Of a stretch of 43,744 bases of DNA, positions 18,535-27,251 are shown piece after piece. The notes beneath the pieces are model-generated. The model did no database searches, was not told the DNA's origin, and saw nothing but the letters and a program-made list of their open reading frames with translations. This DNA is from Rhizobiales bacterium 32-66-11 (GTDB taxonomy: Bacteria > Pseudomonadota > Alphaproteobacteria > Rhizobiales > Xanthobacteraceae), in contig NCEH01000028.1 in assembly GCA_002304505.1 (NCBI GenBank), forward strand, positions 1 to 43,744, in the 5' to 3' direction. Position 1 is the first letter of the stretch, and each line of letters opens with the position of its first letter. The translations under genes and the position numbers were made by a program.

Positions 18535-20628
18535 ATGAACTCGCCGGCCGCGCCCGTCACTATCCGCCGCCACGGCACAGTTGCCGTCGTGGAGATCTCC
18601 AATCCGCCCGTGAACGCCCTCTCCAAAGGGGTACGCATCGGCTTTCTTGAGGCGATACGCACGCTTGCTACCGACGCGTCCGTGGCATGCCTGGCCATCA
18701 GTGGCGGTGCCGGCCGCTTTATTGCGGGCGCCGATGTCCGTGAAATGAACCTGCCGCCGGAGGATCCCCTCCTTCCAGACATGGTGGCGGCCATCGATGC
18801 CCTCGACAAGCCGGTGATCGCTGTCATTGATGGGGCGGCCCTGGGCGGCGGCTTCGAGATCGCGCTGGCCTGTGATGGGCGCGTGGGCTCGTCTTCCGCA
18901 GTCGTCGGCCTCACGGAAACACGCCTCGGCATCATTCCCGGCGCTGGCGGCACCCAACGCCTGCCGCGCCTTGTGGGTATGGCGCGTGCCATTCCCCTCA
19001 TCTGCGAAGGCCGCATCCTGAAAGCCAAAGAGGCCATGGAAATGGGCCTTCTGGATGAGATCGTGGAGGGCGACCTTCTCGCCACCGCCATCGCCCGCGC
19101 ACCGGGTTGGGGCAAGCGCCGTGTCTCCAGTCTGTCAGTGCCGGCTGGTGATGCGGGGGAGGAGGCTGCGGCCTCTGCGGCAGCGCTGAAGGGCGCGAAG
19201 GGCGTGCCCGCCATCGGCGAAGCGATCCGCGTAATCCGCGCGACGGGAGAGGGGGATTTCAGCGCTGGCCTCGCCCGCGAACGAGCAGCATTTCTCGCTC
19301 TCCGCCAGAGCCCCGAGGCGGCCGCACTGCGCCATCTCTTCTTCGCCGAGCGTGAGGCCGGCAAGGTGCCAGGGCTCGAGGGCGCCGCGCCGCGCGCCAT
19401 TGCCAAGGTGGCGGTCATCGGCGCCGGCACCATGGGCGCCGGCATTGCTGTTTCCCTGGCCGATGCCGGCTTTTCGGTCGCACTGGTGGAGCGCGATGCG
19501 CACGCGGCGGAGGCTGGCCTCAAGCGGATGCGGCGACTCTACGAGCGGCCAGTGAAGAGCGGGCGTCTGTCCCAGGCACAGGCGGACGAGCGCATCGCCC
19601 GCGTGACGCCTACCGCCGACTGGCAGGCGCTCGCCGATGCGGATCTCATCATCGAAGCGGCGTTTGAAGACATGGCGGTTAAGGCCGACATCTTCAGCCG
19701 CCTCGATGCCGTCGCGCGGCCGGGCGCCGTGCTCGCCTCCAACACTTCCTATCTCGATCTCGACGCCATCGCAGCGGCGACGGCGCGCCCGCAGGACATG
19801 GTGGGCCTCCACTTCTTCGCCCCTGCCAATGTGATGCGGCTTCTCGAAGTGGTGCGCGCGGAGAAGACCGCGCCGGATGTGCTCGCCACCGCCCTCGCCC
19901 TCGCCAGGAAGATCGGCAAGCAGCCGGTGGTGGCGGGAAATTGCGACGGCTTCATCGGCAACCGTATCTATGCAGTCTATCGTCGGCACGCGGAGTATCT
20001 GGTGGAGGACGGCGCAACGCCTGAACAGGTGGACGCAGCGCTGGAGGCCTACGGCTTTGCCATGGGCATCTTTGCGGTCTCGGACATGTCTGGCCTCGAT
20101 ATCGCCTTCGCGATGAGGAAGCGCCGAGCGCCGACCCGTGATCCCAACGAACGCTATGTTTCAATCCCCGATAGGCTTTGCGAAGCGGGACGGCTCGGCT
20201 GCAAAGCCGGTGCCGGCTGGTATGCTTATGACTCCACCGGAGAGAAGTCGCTCGACCCTAGGACGGAAGAGATCATCGCCGCCGCCCGCTCGGAGAAGGG
20301 CATCTCACCACGCGCCTTCCCGCCGGAGGCCATCCAGCTCCGGCTCATCAGCGTCATGGCGAACGAGGGCGCGAAGGTGCTGCAGGAAGGTATCGCGCTT
20401 CGCGCCTCCGACATCGATCTTGCTTTCGTCAATGGCTACGGCTTCCCACGCCTGAAGGGAGGTCCGATGTTTGCAGCTGACCAAATCGGCCTGGATAAGG
20501 TACTACAGGAGATAGAAGCAGCTCATGCCGATGGAGGGGCGGGTTCTGAGCCCTCGATCCTGCTGAGAGAGCTCGTCCGGACGAAGGGGAATTTCACCGC
20601 CAGGACGTCATCGTATCGGACATCCTGA
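18535..20628 (+). CDS. Enoyl-CoA hydratase/3-hydroxyacyl-CoA dehydrogenase (FadB/FadJ-like)
   Basis: A 697-residue bifunctional beta-oxidation enzyme. The N-terminal crotonase domain (about 1-190) has the oxyanion loop and both catalytic Glu positions, in ALGGGFEIALACDG and TETRLGIIPGAGGTQR. The NAD-binding domain starts about residue 290 (VAVIGAGTMGAGIAVSLADA) and includes HFFAPANVMRLLEVV. The helical dehydrogenase domains follow (GNCDGFIGNRIYAVYRRH; a second copy from about 600). It hydrates enoyl-CoA and oxidises the 3-hydroxyacyl-CoA with NAD. It follows the thiolase by 2 nt and shares its high G+C. With the dehydrogenase and thiolase nearby, it completes a beta-oxidation cycle. Confidence 0.93.
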   Translation: MNSPAAPVTIRRHGTVAVVEISNPPVNALSKGVRIGFLEAIRTLATDASVACLAISGGAGRFIAGADVREMNLPPEDPLLPDMVAAIDALDKPVIAVIDGAALGGGFEIALACDGRVGSSSAVVGLTETRLGIIPGAGGTQRLPRLVGMARAIPLICEGRILKAKEAMEMGLLDEIVEGDLLATAIARAPGWGKRRVSSLSVPAGDAGEEAAASAAALKGAKGVPAIGEAIRVIRATGEGDFSAGLARERAAFLALRQSPEAAALRHLFFAEREAGKVPGLEGAAPRAIAKVAVIGAGTMGAGIAVSLADAGFSVALVERDAHAAEAGLKRMRRLYERPVKSGRLSQAQADERIARVTPTADWQALADADLIIEAAFEDMAVKADIFSRLDAVARPGAVLASNTSYLDLDAIAAATARPQDMVGLHFFAPANVMRLLEVVRAEKTAPDVLATALALARKIGKQPVVAGNCDGFIGNRIYAVYRRHAEYLVEDGATPEQVDAALEAYGFAMGIFAVSDMSGLDIAFAMRKRRAPTRDPNERYVSIPDRLCEAGRLGCKAGAGWYAYDSTGEKSLDPRTEEIIAAARSEKGISPRAFPPEAIQLRLISVMANEGAKVLQEGIALRASDIDLAFVNGYGFPRLKGGPMFAADQIGLDKVLQEIEAAHADGGAGSEPSILLRELVRTKGNFTARTSSYRTS

Positions 20629-20653
20629 ACGGCAGCGAGCGGACGCTATGAGC

Positions 20654-21556
20654 CTATCGAGGCCTTGGAAGCTGGCGTTGATTCATGGCCTTCACCATCG
20701 TGCATTGCTGTTCGATGGCGCGTGCAATCATCACCAATCGTTGTCCAATTTTGCGTTGTTTCCAACTGGGCAGGTGGCGCGCCGGCGCGCCACAAGCTAT
20801 CGCATAAACCCCTGAGCCGTTGGGAAGGATGAGCGGCGCCGCGACGCCATTTATGTCTGTATTCCAGCTCGCCGATGCGACCGTAAATCCGCTTCTGACA
20901 ATCTCTTGGCGCGCAGCCTCGATACCTTCAAGCAAACTGCTCCAATGTTTGGCGTGCCTGGTTTGTAAATGGTCAAAAATATACTGAAGTTCTCCGTCGG
21001 GAATCTTTGAGATCAAGGCATGTCCCGTAGCAGTACCTGCGAGCGGAAGTCTGGACCCAATCTCTAATCGTAAAGTCATCAGTGTGTTGGCACTGTGACA
21101 AACCTCGATTTCGATCGCATCAAGACGGTCGCGAGTGGCAAGCGAAGCATGCACATTGAAGGTGTTAGCAAGTTCTTGCAGATATGGCCGCACAATATCA
21201 CTGAGTCCAAAGGGCTCACGAGCCGCAAACCCAAGTCCGAGGACCGAGGTCCCCAGTCGATATTGCCTCAACCGAGGCGAATAATGGAGATACCCCAATC
21301 CAGCGAGAGCCTGTAGTAGCCGCGATGTCGTGGGTTTCGGTAGACCGACCTTTTGAGCAACATCCATGCTGCCGAGCCACGCGGAGCTGCTAAAGGCCTC
21401 TAGAACAGTGAGGCCGCGCGCCAAGGCTGTAACGAAATCCCGGTCCTCAGCAACTACACCGGACTGCCGGCGCCGGCGCACCTTGTCGCGCGGTGTCTCG
21501 ACGTTGGATTCCGGACCTGCTTTTTCTTCCAACCCACCGCCGGCCTGTTTATTCAT
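20654..21556 (-). CDS. IclR-family regulator (downstream copy)
   Basis: A 300-residue IclR-type regulator. The winged helix-turn-helix lies at about 45-105 (VTALARGLTVLEAFSSS, then VAQKVGLPKPTTSRLLQAL). The C-terminal effector domain has GSRLPLAGTATGHALIS and the late GVYAIACGAPARHLP. ATG 21556 is preferred over an in-frame upstream start at 21574, which would overlap the previous gene. It lies 5 nt behind the second IclR gene and converges on the hydratase/dehydrogenase gene. Such proteins usually repress or activate adjacent catabolic operons in response to a pathway acid. The N-terminal 40 residues are basic and poorly conserved. Confidence 0.9.
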   Translation of the reverse strand: MNKQAGGGLEEKAGPESNVETPRDKVRRRRQSGVVAEDRDFVTALARGLTVLEAFSSSAWLGSMDVAQKVGLPKPTTSRLLQALAGLGYLHYSPRLRQYRLGTSVLGLGFAAREPFGLSDIVRPYLQELANTFNVHASLATRDRLDAIEIEVCHSANTLMTLRLEIGSRLPLAGTATGHALISKIPDGELQYIFDHLQTRHAKHWSSLLEGIEAARQEIVRSGFTVASASWNTDINGVAAPLILPNGSGVYAIACGAPARHLPSWKQRKIGQRLVMIARAIEQQCTMVKAMNQRQLPRPR

Positions 21557-21561
21557 CTTTC

Positions 21562-22359
21562 TCAATCGCCCCAAAATGTAGCGCTTAACTGTTCCATGCG
21601 ACGACCGATTTCATTCGACACCGTAATTAATTCAGGACCAAGCTGGTCTTCGAATTTGCCTTTATCGAGATCCCGGCGCCGAGTTCCACAATTGAGTGCA
21701 AGAATTGTTTCGCCACGATCCAGCCATAGCGGTGCTCCGACCGCATAAATCTCGCTTCTCCAATCGCCGAAGGAGATGGAAAATCCTCGCTCATCGACTT
21801 GAGCGATCGATTGCCGTAGCGCATCGATGATCTCATCGGCGCTCGACCCGGCCGCTGCTCTGATGGCATCGAAGTGGGCCTCTCTACGCTCTGGCGCCAA
21901 TGCCCACATGTATGCACGCCCCATCGCGGACTGAGCAATGGGCACCAAAGCACCGACGCGCAATTGCATTGCCACCGTCTCTGGCCCTGAGCAATAATGC
22001 AAATAGAGCATGTCGGGTCCATCACCGATACCCAAAGCCACTGACATTTCATGCTTATCAGCCATGCTTTGCATCAACGGTTCAGCCACCTGGCGAACTG
22101 TCAGCGTCTGCAATAAGGAAAGCCCCAGAGTCGAAACCTTTTCCCCAAGGTGGTACTGGCCGTGAGGACCCACTTGCCGCAGATAGCCCATCGCACAAAG
22201 CGTATAGGTCAGTCGTGCTACAGTTGCCTTAGCCAAACCGGTCCGCTGAGCAATTTCCTTATTTCCTAAGGGAGCATCAATAGCGTGGAATGCTCGGAGG
22301 ATGCTGAGCCCACGCGCTAGTGAGACTACCTCCTTCGCCTTATTTTTGGATTCGTCCAT
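21562..22359 (-). CDS. IclR-family regulator (upstream copy)
   Basis: A 265-residue IclR-type regulator (or 287 if translation starts at TTG 22425). The helix-turn-helix is in LARGLSILRAFHAI and EIAQRTGLAKATVARLTYTL. The effector domain has GALVPIAQSAMGRAYMWA and ETILALNCGTRRRDL. The first gene of a two-IclR unit, it is divergent from the AtuA-type gene across about 430 nt. The two copies differ strongly, so they are not a recent duplication and could answer different effectors. Confidence 0.88.
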   Translation of the reverse strand: MDESKNKAKEVVSLARGLSILRAFHAIDAPLGNKEIAQRTGLAKATVARLTYTLCAMGYLRQVGPHGQYHLGEKVSTLGLSLLQTLTVRQVAEPLMQSMADKHEMSVALGIGDGPDMLYLHYCSGPETVAMQLRVGALVPIAQSAMGRAYMWALAPERREAHFDAIRAAAGSSADEIIDALRQSIAQVDERGFSISFGDWRSEIYAVGAPLWLDRGETILALNCGTRRRDLDKGKFEDQLGPELITVSNEIGRRMEQLSATFWGD

Positions 22360-22792
22360 CTCTGCGCCACCGACATCCGTTTCATCGACAGTTATCTGAT
22401 TCCGCGCCTCCGCCCGGATGCACAATCCTTTCGAGGATTTCTCTCCTTATCCCATTCGACCCAATAATTAATCCCGCGCCATATGCAAGCGTGCCTCCCG
22501 CCCGGCCGTCCCGGAGCATTGCGAGCCGCTCCCTTCGATTGAAACAGCATAACGGTTTGGAGCGCGCCGGTTAACATCGGGAGGCTTGCTGCCACAAGCG
22601 CATCGACTCCCGCTCGTGGAAGCATTTCCCTAAGGCAGCACCTACAGCGCGCGGTCCATCTTGCGGAACGTGGTTTCGAAAAATGCCTTGACTCCTTAAC
22701 CGCCCCCGGATCAAGTTCGCTAGAAGGACGGCGAGCAACGGCCGTGCGCGGATGCACAGCTGCTGTTCGCTCCGCGATTGGGGAGGAAAAGG
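22360..22792. promoter_or_regulatory. Divergent intergenic region, iclR/atuA-like
   Basis: About 430 nt without a supported gene between the IclR unit and the AtuA-like gene. It should carry both promoters and probably IclR operators. A TTTCGAAA palindrome lies near 22675, but I cannot assign it. GGAGG at 22782-22786 is the ribosome site of the rightward gene. Confidence 0.4.
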
Positions 22793-24157
22793 ATGAGGAA
22801 GCCGCTGAGGCTCGGAGCGGGCTCAGGCTATTGGGGCGACGCCCTCGATCCGGCATTAGAACTACTTGAGATGGGCGAGCTCGATTATCTATCAATGGAT
22901 TATCTTGCCGAACTCACTATGGCCCTGCTTCAACGCCAACGTCGAAAAGATCCCGCTACTGGTTATATACCTGATCTACCCTCTCATCTCAGAGCTTTGC
23001 TACCCATCGCCCGCAAGCAAGGCACGCGCATAGTGTGCAACGGTGGCGGCGCGAACCCGAGCGCGGCTGGCGAGCGGATTCGAGAGTTGGCCAGAGAGCT
23101 GGGCCTTGAGGGTACGCGCATCGGCGTCGTGGAGGGTGATGATCTTCTGGGCCGCTTGGATGAATTAATGGACGCGGGCGTCGACCTGACAAACCTTGAT
23201 ACCGGGGAGATGAGTTTTTCGTCCGTGCGGAACAGGGTGGTGGCAGCAAATGTCTACACTGACAGCACGGGCATCATATCAGCGCTCTCGCAAAACGCTG
23301 ACGTCGTTATCGCCGGCCGCGTTTCCGATAACGCGCTGTACGTCGGGCCAATCATGCGCACGTTCGGCTGGGCCCACGATAGTGCGCATCAAGACCTCGT
23401 GGCCGCTGCCATCACCGTGGGCCATGTCGTGGAATGCGCCGCTGGTGCGACAGGGGGAATGTCGTCCCGCTTTGCAGAAATGCCCGATATGGGGCGGGTC
23501 GGATTCCCCCTCATCGAATTCAGCGAAGATGGCACCGCTGTAATTTCAAAGGTGAAAGGCAGTGGCGGTCGCGTCGATGCTTTCACCGTGAAAGAGCACC
23601 TGGTCTATGAAATCGGTGATCCTGCAAGATATCTGATGCCCGACGGCGTAGCCGATTTTACTCGCTTGGCGATTGAAGAACTGGGTCAAGACCGAGTGAA
23701 GATGTCGAGGATGGGCGGGTATCCTCCGCCCGACACGCTCAAGCTTGTAGTGGGCTATGAGGACGGTTGGATCGGAGAGGGTATCGTATTCTTTCCTTGG
23801 CCCGACGCGTTGGCTCGCGCGGATAAAGCAAAGCAGACCTTAGTGGAGCGATTTGACCGGCTTGGGCTGAAGGCTAACAAGATCCAATTCGACCTCGTCG
23901 GCGTGAACATGCTGCATGGTCCTGCCTCGCCGATGCCCGATTATGAGCTTGCGGAAGTCGGTTTGCGGGTCGCGGTGCATACAGCCACGCGCGATGAGGC
24001 TGAAAAAGTGCGCCGCGCTTGCGCTCACCTCTGGATCATGGGGCCGGGAGGAACATCCTTCGGGACTCCCATGAAACCGCGTCCTGTTTACGGGGTTTGG
24101 CCAACCCTTATTCCCCGCTCTTTCGTTACCCAGCGCGTAACACTTCTTGAGGCATAG
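22793..24157 (+). CDS. AtuA-family large protein (DUF1446)
   Basis: A 454-residue protein of the AtuA/DUF1446 family, found in acyclic terpene (citronellol/geraniol) use and in other acyl-CoA pathways. Visible family features are GAGSGYWGDALDPALELL and MDYLAELTMALL near the start, the Gly-rich IVCNGGGANPSAAGERI, ADVVIAGRVSDNALYVGPI, and GATGGMSSRF. The start ATG 22793 has a strong GGGGAGG upstream. The small partner follows after 3 nt. The biochemical role of the family is not settled; it travels with carboxylase and CoA-pathway genes. No carboxylase subunits are present here, so a terpene pathway is not shown. Confidence 0.88.
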   Translation: MRKPLRLGAGSGYWGDALDPALELLEMGELDYLSMDYLAELTMALLQRQRRKDPATGYIPDLPSHLRALLPIARKQGTRIVCNGGGANPSAAGERIRELARELGLEGTRIGVVEGDDLLGRLDELMDAGVDLTNLDTGEMSFSSVRNRVVAANVYTDSTGIISALSQNADVVIAGRVSDNALYVGPIMRTFGWAHDSAHQDLVAAAITVGHVVECAAGATGGMSSRFAEMPDMGRVGFPLIEFSEDGTAVISKVKGSGGRVDAFTVKEHLVYEIGDPARYLMPDGVADFTRLAIEELGQDRVKMSRMGGYPPPDTLKLVVGYEDGWIGEGIVFFPWPDALARADKAKQTLVERFDRLGLKANKIQFDLVGVNMLHGPASPMPDYELAEVGLRVAVHTATRDEAEKVRRACAHLWIMGPGGTSFGTPMKPRPVYGVWPTLIPRSFVTQRVTLLEA

Positions 24158-24160
24158 GCC

Positions 24161-24481
24161 ATGCAGCTCCTTCGTGACATCGCGTACGTTCGGTCCGGTG
24201 ACAAAGGCGATTTGGTCTCGGTCGGCGTAATCGCGCGTGCGCCAGCGGCCTATCCGGCTCTGTTGGCTAGTCTTACTCCTGAGAAAATAAAGCTTCTATT
24301 TGGGGAATGGGTAGAAGGGGAAGTTGAGATTTACCCCATGAACAATATTGAAGCTGTCGTAGTGATCATGCGTCGCGCCCTTGGTGGCGGAGCGACGCGC
24401 ACGTTGAGGCTGGATCAGACAGGAAAAGCCCTGGGTAATGCTTTGTTGCGCCTTCCAGTTGTCTCAACATCTCCTCGTTAA
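24161..24481 (+). CDS. AtuA-like small ferredoxin-fold protein
   Basis: A 106-residue protein matching the small domain usually fused to, or encoded next to, AtuA/DUF1446. The conserved start is IAYVRSGDKGDLVSVGVIAR; the end has a LDQTGKALGNALLRL pattern. The 3-nt gap suggests co-translation and a heteromeric complex with the large protein. In many genomes the two are one chain; here they are split. Function is unknown beyond the association. Confidence 0.85.
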   Translation: MQLLRDIAYVRSGDKGDLVSVGVIARAPAAYPALLASLTPEKIKLLFGEWVEGEVEIYPMNNIEAVVVIMRRALGGGATRTLRLDQTGKALGNALLRLPVVSTSPR

Positions 24482-24740
24482 GTCGGAAAAATATAGACCG
24501 CGATAAACTTGCGGCCAACTCACAAAATAACAACTCAAACAGGCAACTGGAGGCGCCGATTTGTCGCTTACCTGTTGTTCGTATCACCAACCCATTCGCA
24601 TCCGACGCTACGCAACACGACACAGCATGGTGACGCGCTTCGGCGTCACTCAATCGCTCATGCATCTGAAATACCCGGGCGGCGTAACTTCTGTTCGGTG
24701 AGCGGCAGCCTTCGGAAGTTCCCAATTCAGAGGAATGCAA

Positions 24741-25718
24741 ATGAAAACAAACCTTCATCGTAGAGTGTCAATCGCTGCCGCCCTGTCGCTCATCCTGGCA
24801 GGCACAGCCTCCGCTATTGCCCAGACATACCCCAACCATCCGATCAGATTCACGGTGCCATTCGCGTCGGGCAGCGCTACAGACACGTTGGCACGTGTAC
24901 TTGGGCAGAATGTTGCGATGCAGCTTGGGCAGCCCGTCGTGGTCGAAAACGTGCCGGGCGCAAACGGGCAGATCGCTGCCGCACAAGTGGCTCGAGCAGC
25001 GCCGGATGGCTACACTGTCTTCATCACCTCGAACTCGACTCATGCGTCAAATCAGGCGCTCTACAAGAAGCTGAACTACGACCCCATTAAGGATTTCGAG
25101 CCGATTTCGAAGTTGGGCACGACGACTCTGGCCCTCGTCGTGAACCCATCTGTTCCTGCCAACAATGTGCAAGAGTTAATCGCTTACGCTAAATCAAATC
25201 CAGGCAAGCTAGTGTTTGGCGCCGGTTCAGCTTCTTCCCGACTTGCGGTCGAAATGCTGAAATCTGTCGGAAATGTTGATATCCTGTATGTACCGTATCG
25301 GTCAAACCCCCAAGCGGTGACCGACCTGTTGGGCGGTCAAATCCAGCTTATGTTTGCTGATGTTACAACCACGCTTCCCGCGGCTCGCGCCGGCAGTCTT
25401 AGAGCGTTGGGCGTATCCTCGGCAGAGCGTTCGCCCCTTGCGCCCGACCTGCCGTCCATGCAGGAAGCTGGCCTGAAGGGATATGAGCTAACCGGCTGGT
25501 TTGCTGCGTTCGCTCCCGCAAAGACGCCGCAGGAGATCATCAACATCCTCAACAGGGCTTTCGTCAAAGCACTGGCGGACAAAGGTGTTCAGGAAGCTTT
25601 GCTCAAGGCGGGAATAGAGCCAACTTCGTCCAGCCCGGGGGAACTTGCCGCCTTTGTCATCACCGAAACGAAAAAGTGGTCCGATACGGCTCGGGCAGCC
25701 GGCATAGAGCCGGAATAA
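24741..25718 (+). CDS. Bug/TctC-family periplasmic solute-binding protein
   Basis: A 325-residue solute receptor. The signal peptide (AAALSLILAGTASAIAQ) is followed by YPNHPIRFTVPFASGSATDT, the start of mature Bug proteins. Further family marks are VVVENVPGANGQIAAAQVA and LLGGQIQLMFADVTTTLPA. The ATG at 24741 is chosen because AGAGGA (24729-24734) is well spaced from it and overlaps too closely with ATG 24735. These proteins bind carboxylates, aromatic acids or amino acids for the TctAB transporter. No tctA/tctB genes are here, as is common for Bug genes. It probably delivers or senses the acid degraded by this cluster. Confidence 0.92.
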   Translation: MKTNLHRRVSIAAALSLILAGTASAIAQTYPNHPIRFTVPFASGSATDTLARVLGQNVAMQLGQPVVVENVPGANGQIAAAQVARAAPDGYTVFITSNSTHASNQALYKKLNYDPIKDFEPISKLGTTTLALVVNPSVPANNVQELIAYAKSNPGKLVFGAGSASSRLAVEMLKSVGNVDILYVPYRSNPQAVTDLLGGQIQLMFADVTTTLPAARAGSLRALGVSSAERSPLAPDLPSMQEAGLKGYELTGWFAAFAPAKTPQEIINILNRAFVKALADKGVQEALLKAGIEPTSSSPGELAAFVITETKKWSDTARAAGIEPE

Positions 25719-25904
25719 ATAGATCGTCTGTCGATTCGACAAAATTGCACGCAATATGCCGCCATCAGTGATAATCAGCTATCTGGGTTGCTGGCATCTG
25801 GGCTGGGAAATGTAATTGGGATCCTCATTGGGCTCTCCCCGACGACGCGATCGGCAGTGACGCCTGGGAGCCGCCGCACTTGGCGGCCCCAATTGTCGGA
25901 TCGC

Positions 25905-26365
25905 GCTGTGCAACGGTGGGCGGCAGAGGCCGGTCTGTCGCTCGCGCTCCGGTGCGACACCGTCGTCGCCTCGCCCATGGTAAAGTTCATGGCAAGCTCT
26001 GGAAACGTCGGCCTCGCCGGTGATCCACACCGTGCCCGCCTGCATCGGTGCCGCCCGAGCGTGGCAGATGCTGTTCTACGCTGAGGCAGTGGACATGGAG
26101 CATCCCGCGGCTTGTGGCCCATATCGCGTCCGAAGGCAGCACCTTCGACACGGTGTTTTAGCGCACAGCAGCTTGTCCGCTCGGCCGGGCCACTTCCACT
26201 CGCGATGACTAAGGCATCCTCAACGACGCCTTAGAAGCCGTGCTCCCTGAGGAACGGGGAGGCTCCATGGCGCTTTACCTTTCGCGGAATCATAGAGAAG
26301 GAAACGTGCTTTTAAGGAAAAGCACGCTCCTGTGTTCTCTATTTGCTCATTTTCCAGATATCTAA
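25905..26365 (+). pseudogene. Enoyl-CoA hydratase remnant
   Basis: Pieces of a crotonase-family protein lie in order but in different frames: VQRWAAEAGLSLALRCDTVV followed by VKFMASSGNVGLAGD; then CIGAARAWQMLFYAEAVDM; then HIASEGSTFDTVF; then LNDALEAVLPEERG and ALYLSRNHREG. This follows the order of a normal hydratase from mid-protein to the C-terminus. At least two frameshifts and a stop at about 26158 break it, and the N-terminal third is not recognisable. The exact ends are estimates. Confidence 0.65.
26305..26326 (-). terminator. Hairpin, probable terminator for the leftward SDR gene
   Basis: A perfect 9-bp stem CGTGCTTTT/AAAAGCACG encloses a 4-nt loop. On the minus strand it is followed by TTTCCTTCTCT, a loose T-rich tail, about 70 nt after the stop of the gene ending at 26399. 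The tail is imperfect, so factor-independent termination is likely but not certain. Confidence 0.5.
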
Positions 26366-26398
26366 GCAGATCTATGAGTTCTAATCTGATTCACGTCT

Positions 26399-27007
26399 TC
26401 AGCTCTCTGTTTTATGAAGTTTGAGAATGCGTCCGGTAATAGGGGTTGAGATTGCTCGCAGATATGCAAGCGCAACCTCAGCCGCCGTCACCGGCGTAAA
26501 GCCCGTGAAATATGCGTGGTAGGCAACGGATTCCGCTAAAACCGTGGGGCTGATGCAATTGATGCGTACACCACGTGGTAATTCCACAGCCGATGCCTTC
26601 ACGAACCCTTCGACCATATGATTGATCGTCGTCCCGATCGAGCCTCCGTGCATGTATTCGTCGGTGAGCACGCCGGAGACCAAGGTGAACGACCCCTTGT
26701 CGGCGATAAAAGGAAGGGCAGCGCGAACTAAATTGATCTGTCCCATCCCCTTCGAGCTAAGCGACGCCGCCCATTGTTCGTCGGTGGTTTGCTCGAAAGG
26801 TCCCGGGTATACGTCTCCAGCAGCATTTGCGACCGCGTCGAATGCGCCGATCTGACTGAACAAGCCTATCAAAGTGTCCGGTCGCGTAATATCGGCCTGA
26901 AAGTCCCCAGTCTTGCGTCCAATCGAGATGACCTCGTGGCCATTTTCTGCCAGTATTTTTCTAACAGCTGTTCCTACAGTTCCAGTTCCAACAACGATGG
27001 CTTTCAT
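26399..27007 (-). CDS. Short-chain dehydrogenase-like protein (atypical)
   Basis: A 202-residue protein with a Rossmann start (KAIVVGTGTVGTAVRKILA), the NAAG-type motif VANAAGDVYPGPF, and a family C-terminus (VELPRGVRINCISPTVLAES). The usual catalytic Tyr-x-x-x-Lys is missing: the matching segment reads GTTINHMVEGFVKASA. Members of this short subgroup commonly diverge there, so it may be a redox-poor or regulatory relative rather than a standard reductase. A hairpin follows its stop. It lies 244 nt downstream of the second dehydrogenase on the same strand. Confidence 0.8.
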   Translation of the reverse strand: MKAIVVGTGTVGTAVRKILAENGHEVISIGRKTGDFQADITRPDTLIGLFSQIGAFDAVANAAGDVYPGPFEQTTDEQWAASLSSKGMGQINLVRAALPFIADKGSFTLVSGVLTDEYMHGGSIGTTINHMVEGFVKASAVELPRGVRINCISPTVLAESVAYHAYFTGFTPVTAAEVALAYLRAISTPITGRILKLHKTES

Positions 27008-27251
27008 TGAGTTATCCTCATTTCGAGACGTTCGGGAACGCTTTTGACCGCACTTACCCTATGACCGCTCGTGAGTCCGTTAAGGTCAGGCCATTGGTGG
27101 GCGAGGAATTAGCGGCCTCAGGAGAAGGCGTCGGCGAGCTTTCGAGGCCGGCGATTTAATACTATTGGTCTCTAAAGCGGCGTCATTTCCGATATCGGTG
27201 AACCGCATTCGGATGTTCGACGCAATACCATTCGCCCTTGGACAGCATTGG

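Larger units (their letters stand above)
25719..26398. other. Gene-free stretch with a hydratase remnant
   Basis: Only decayed enoyl-CoA hydratase sequence (about 25905-26365) and a strong hairpin (26305-26326) are seen here. Confidence 0.5.
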
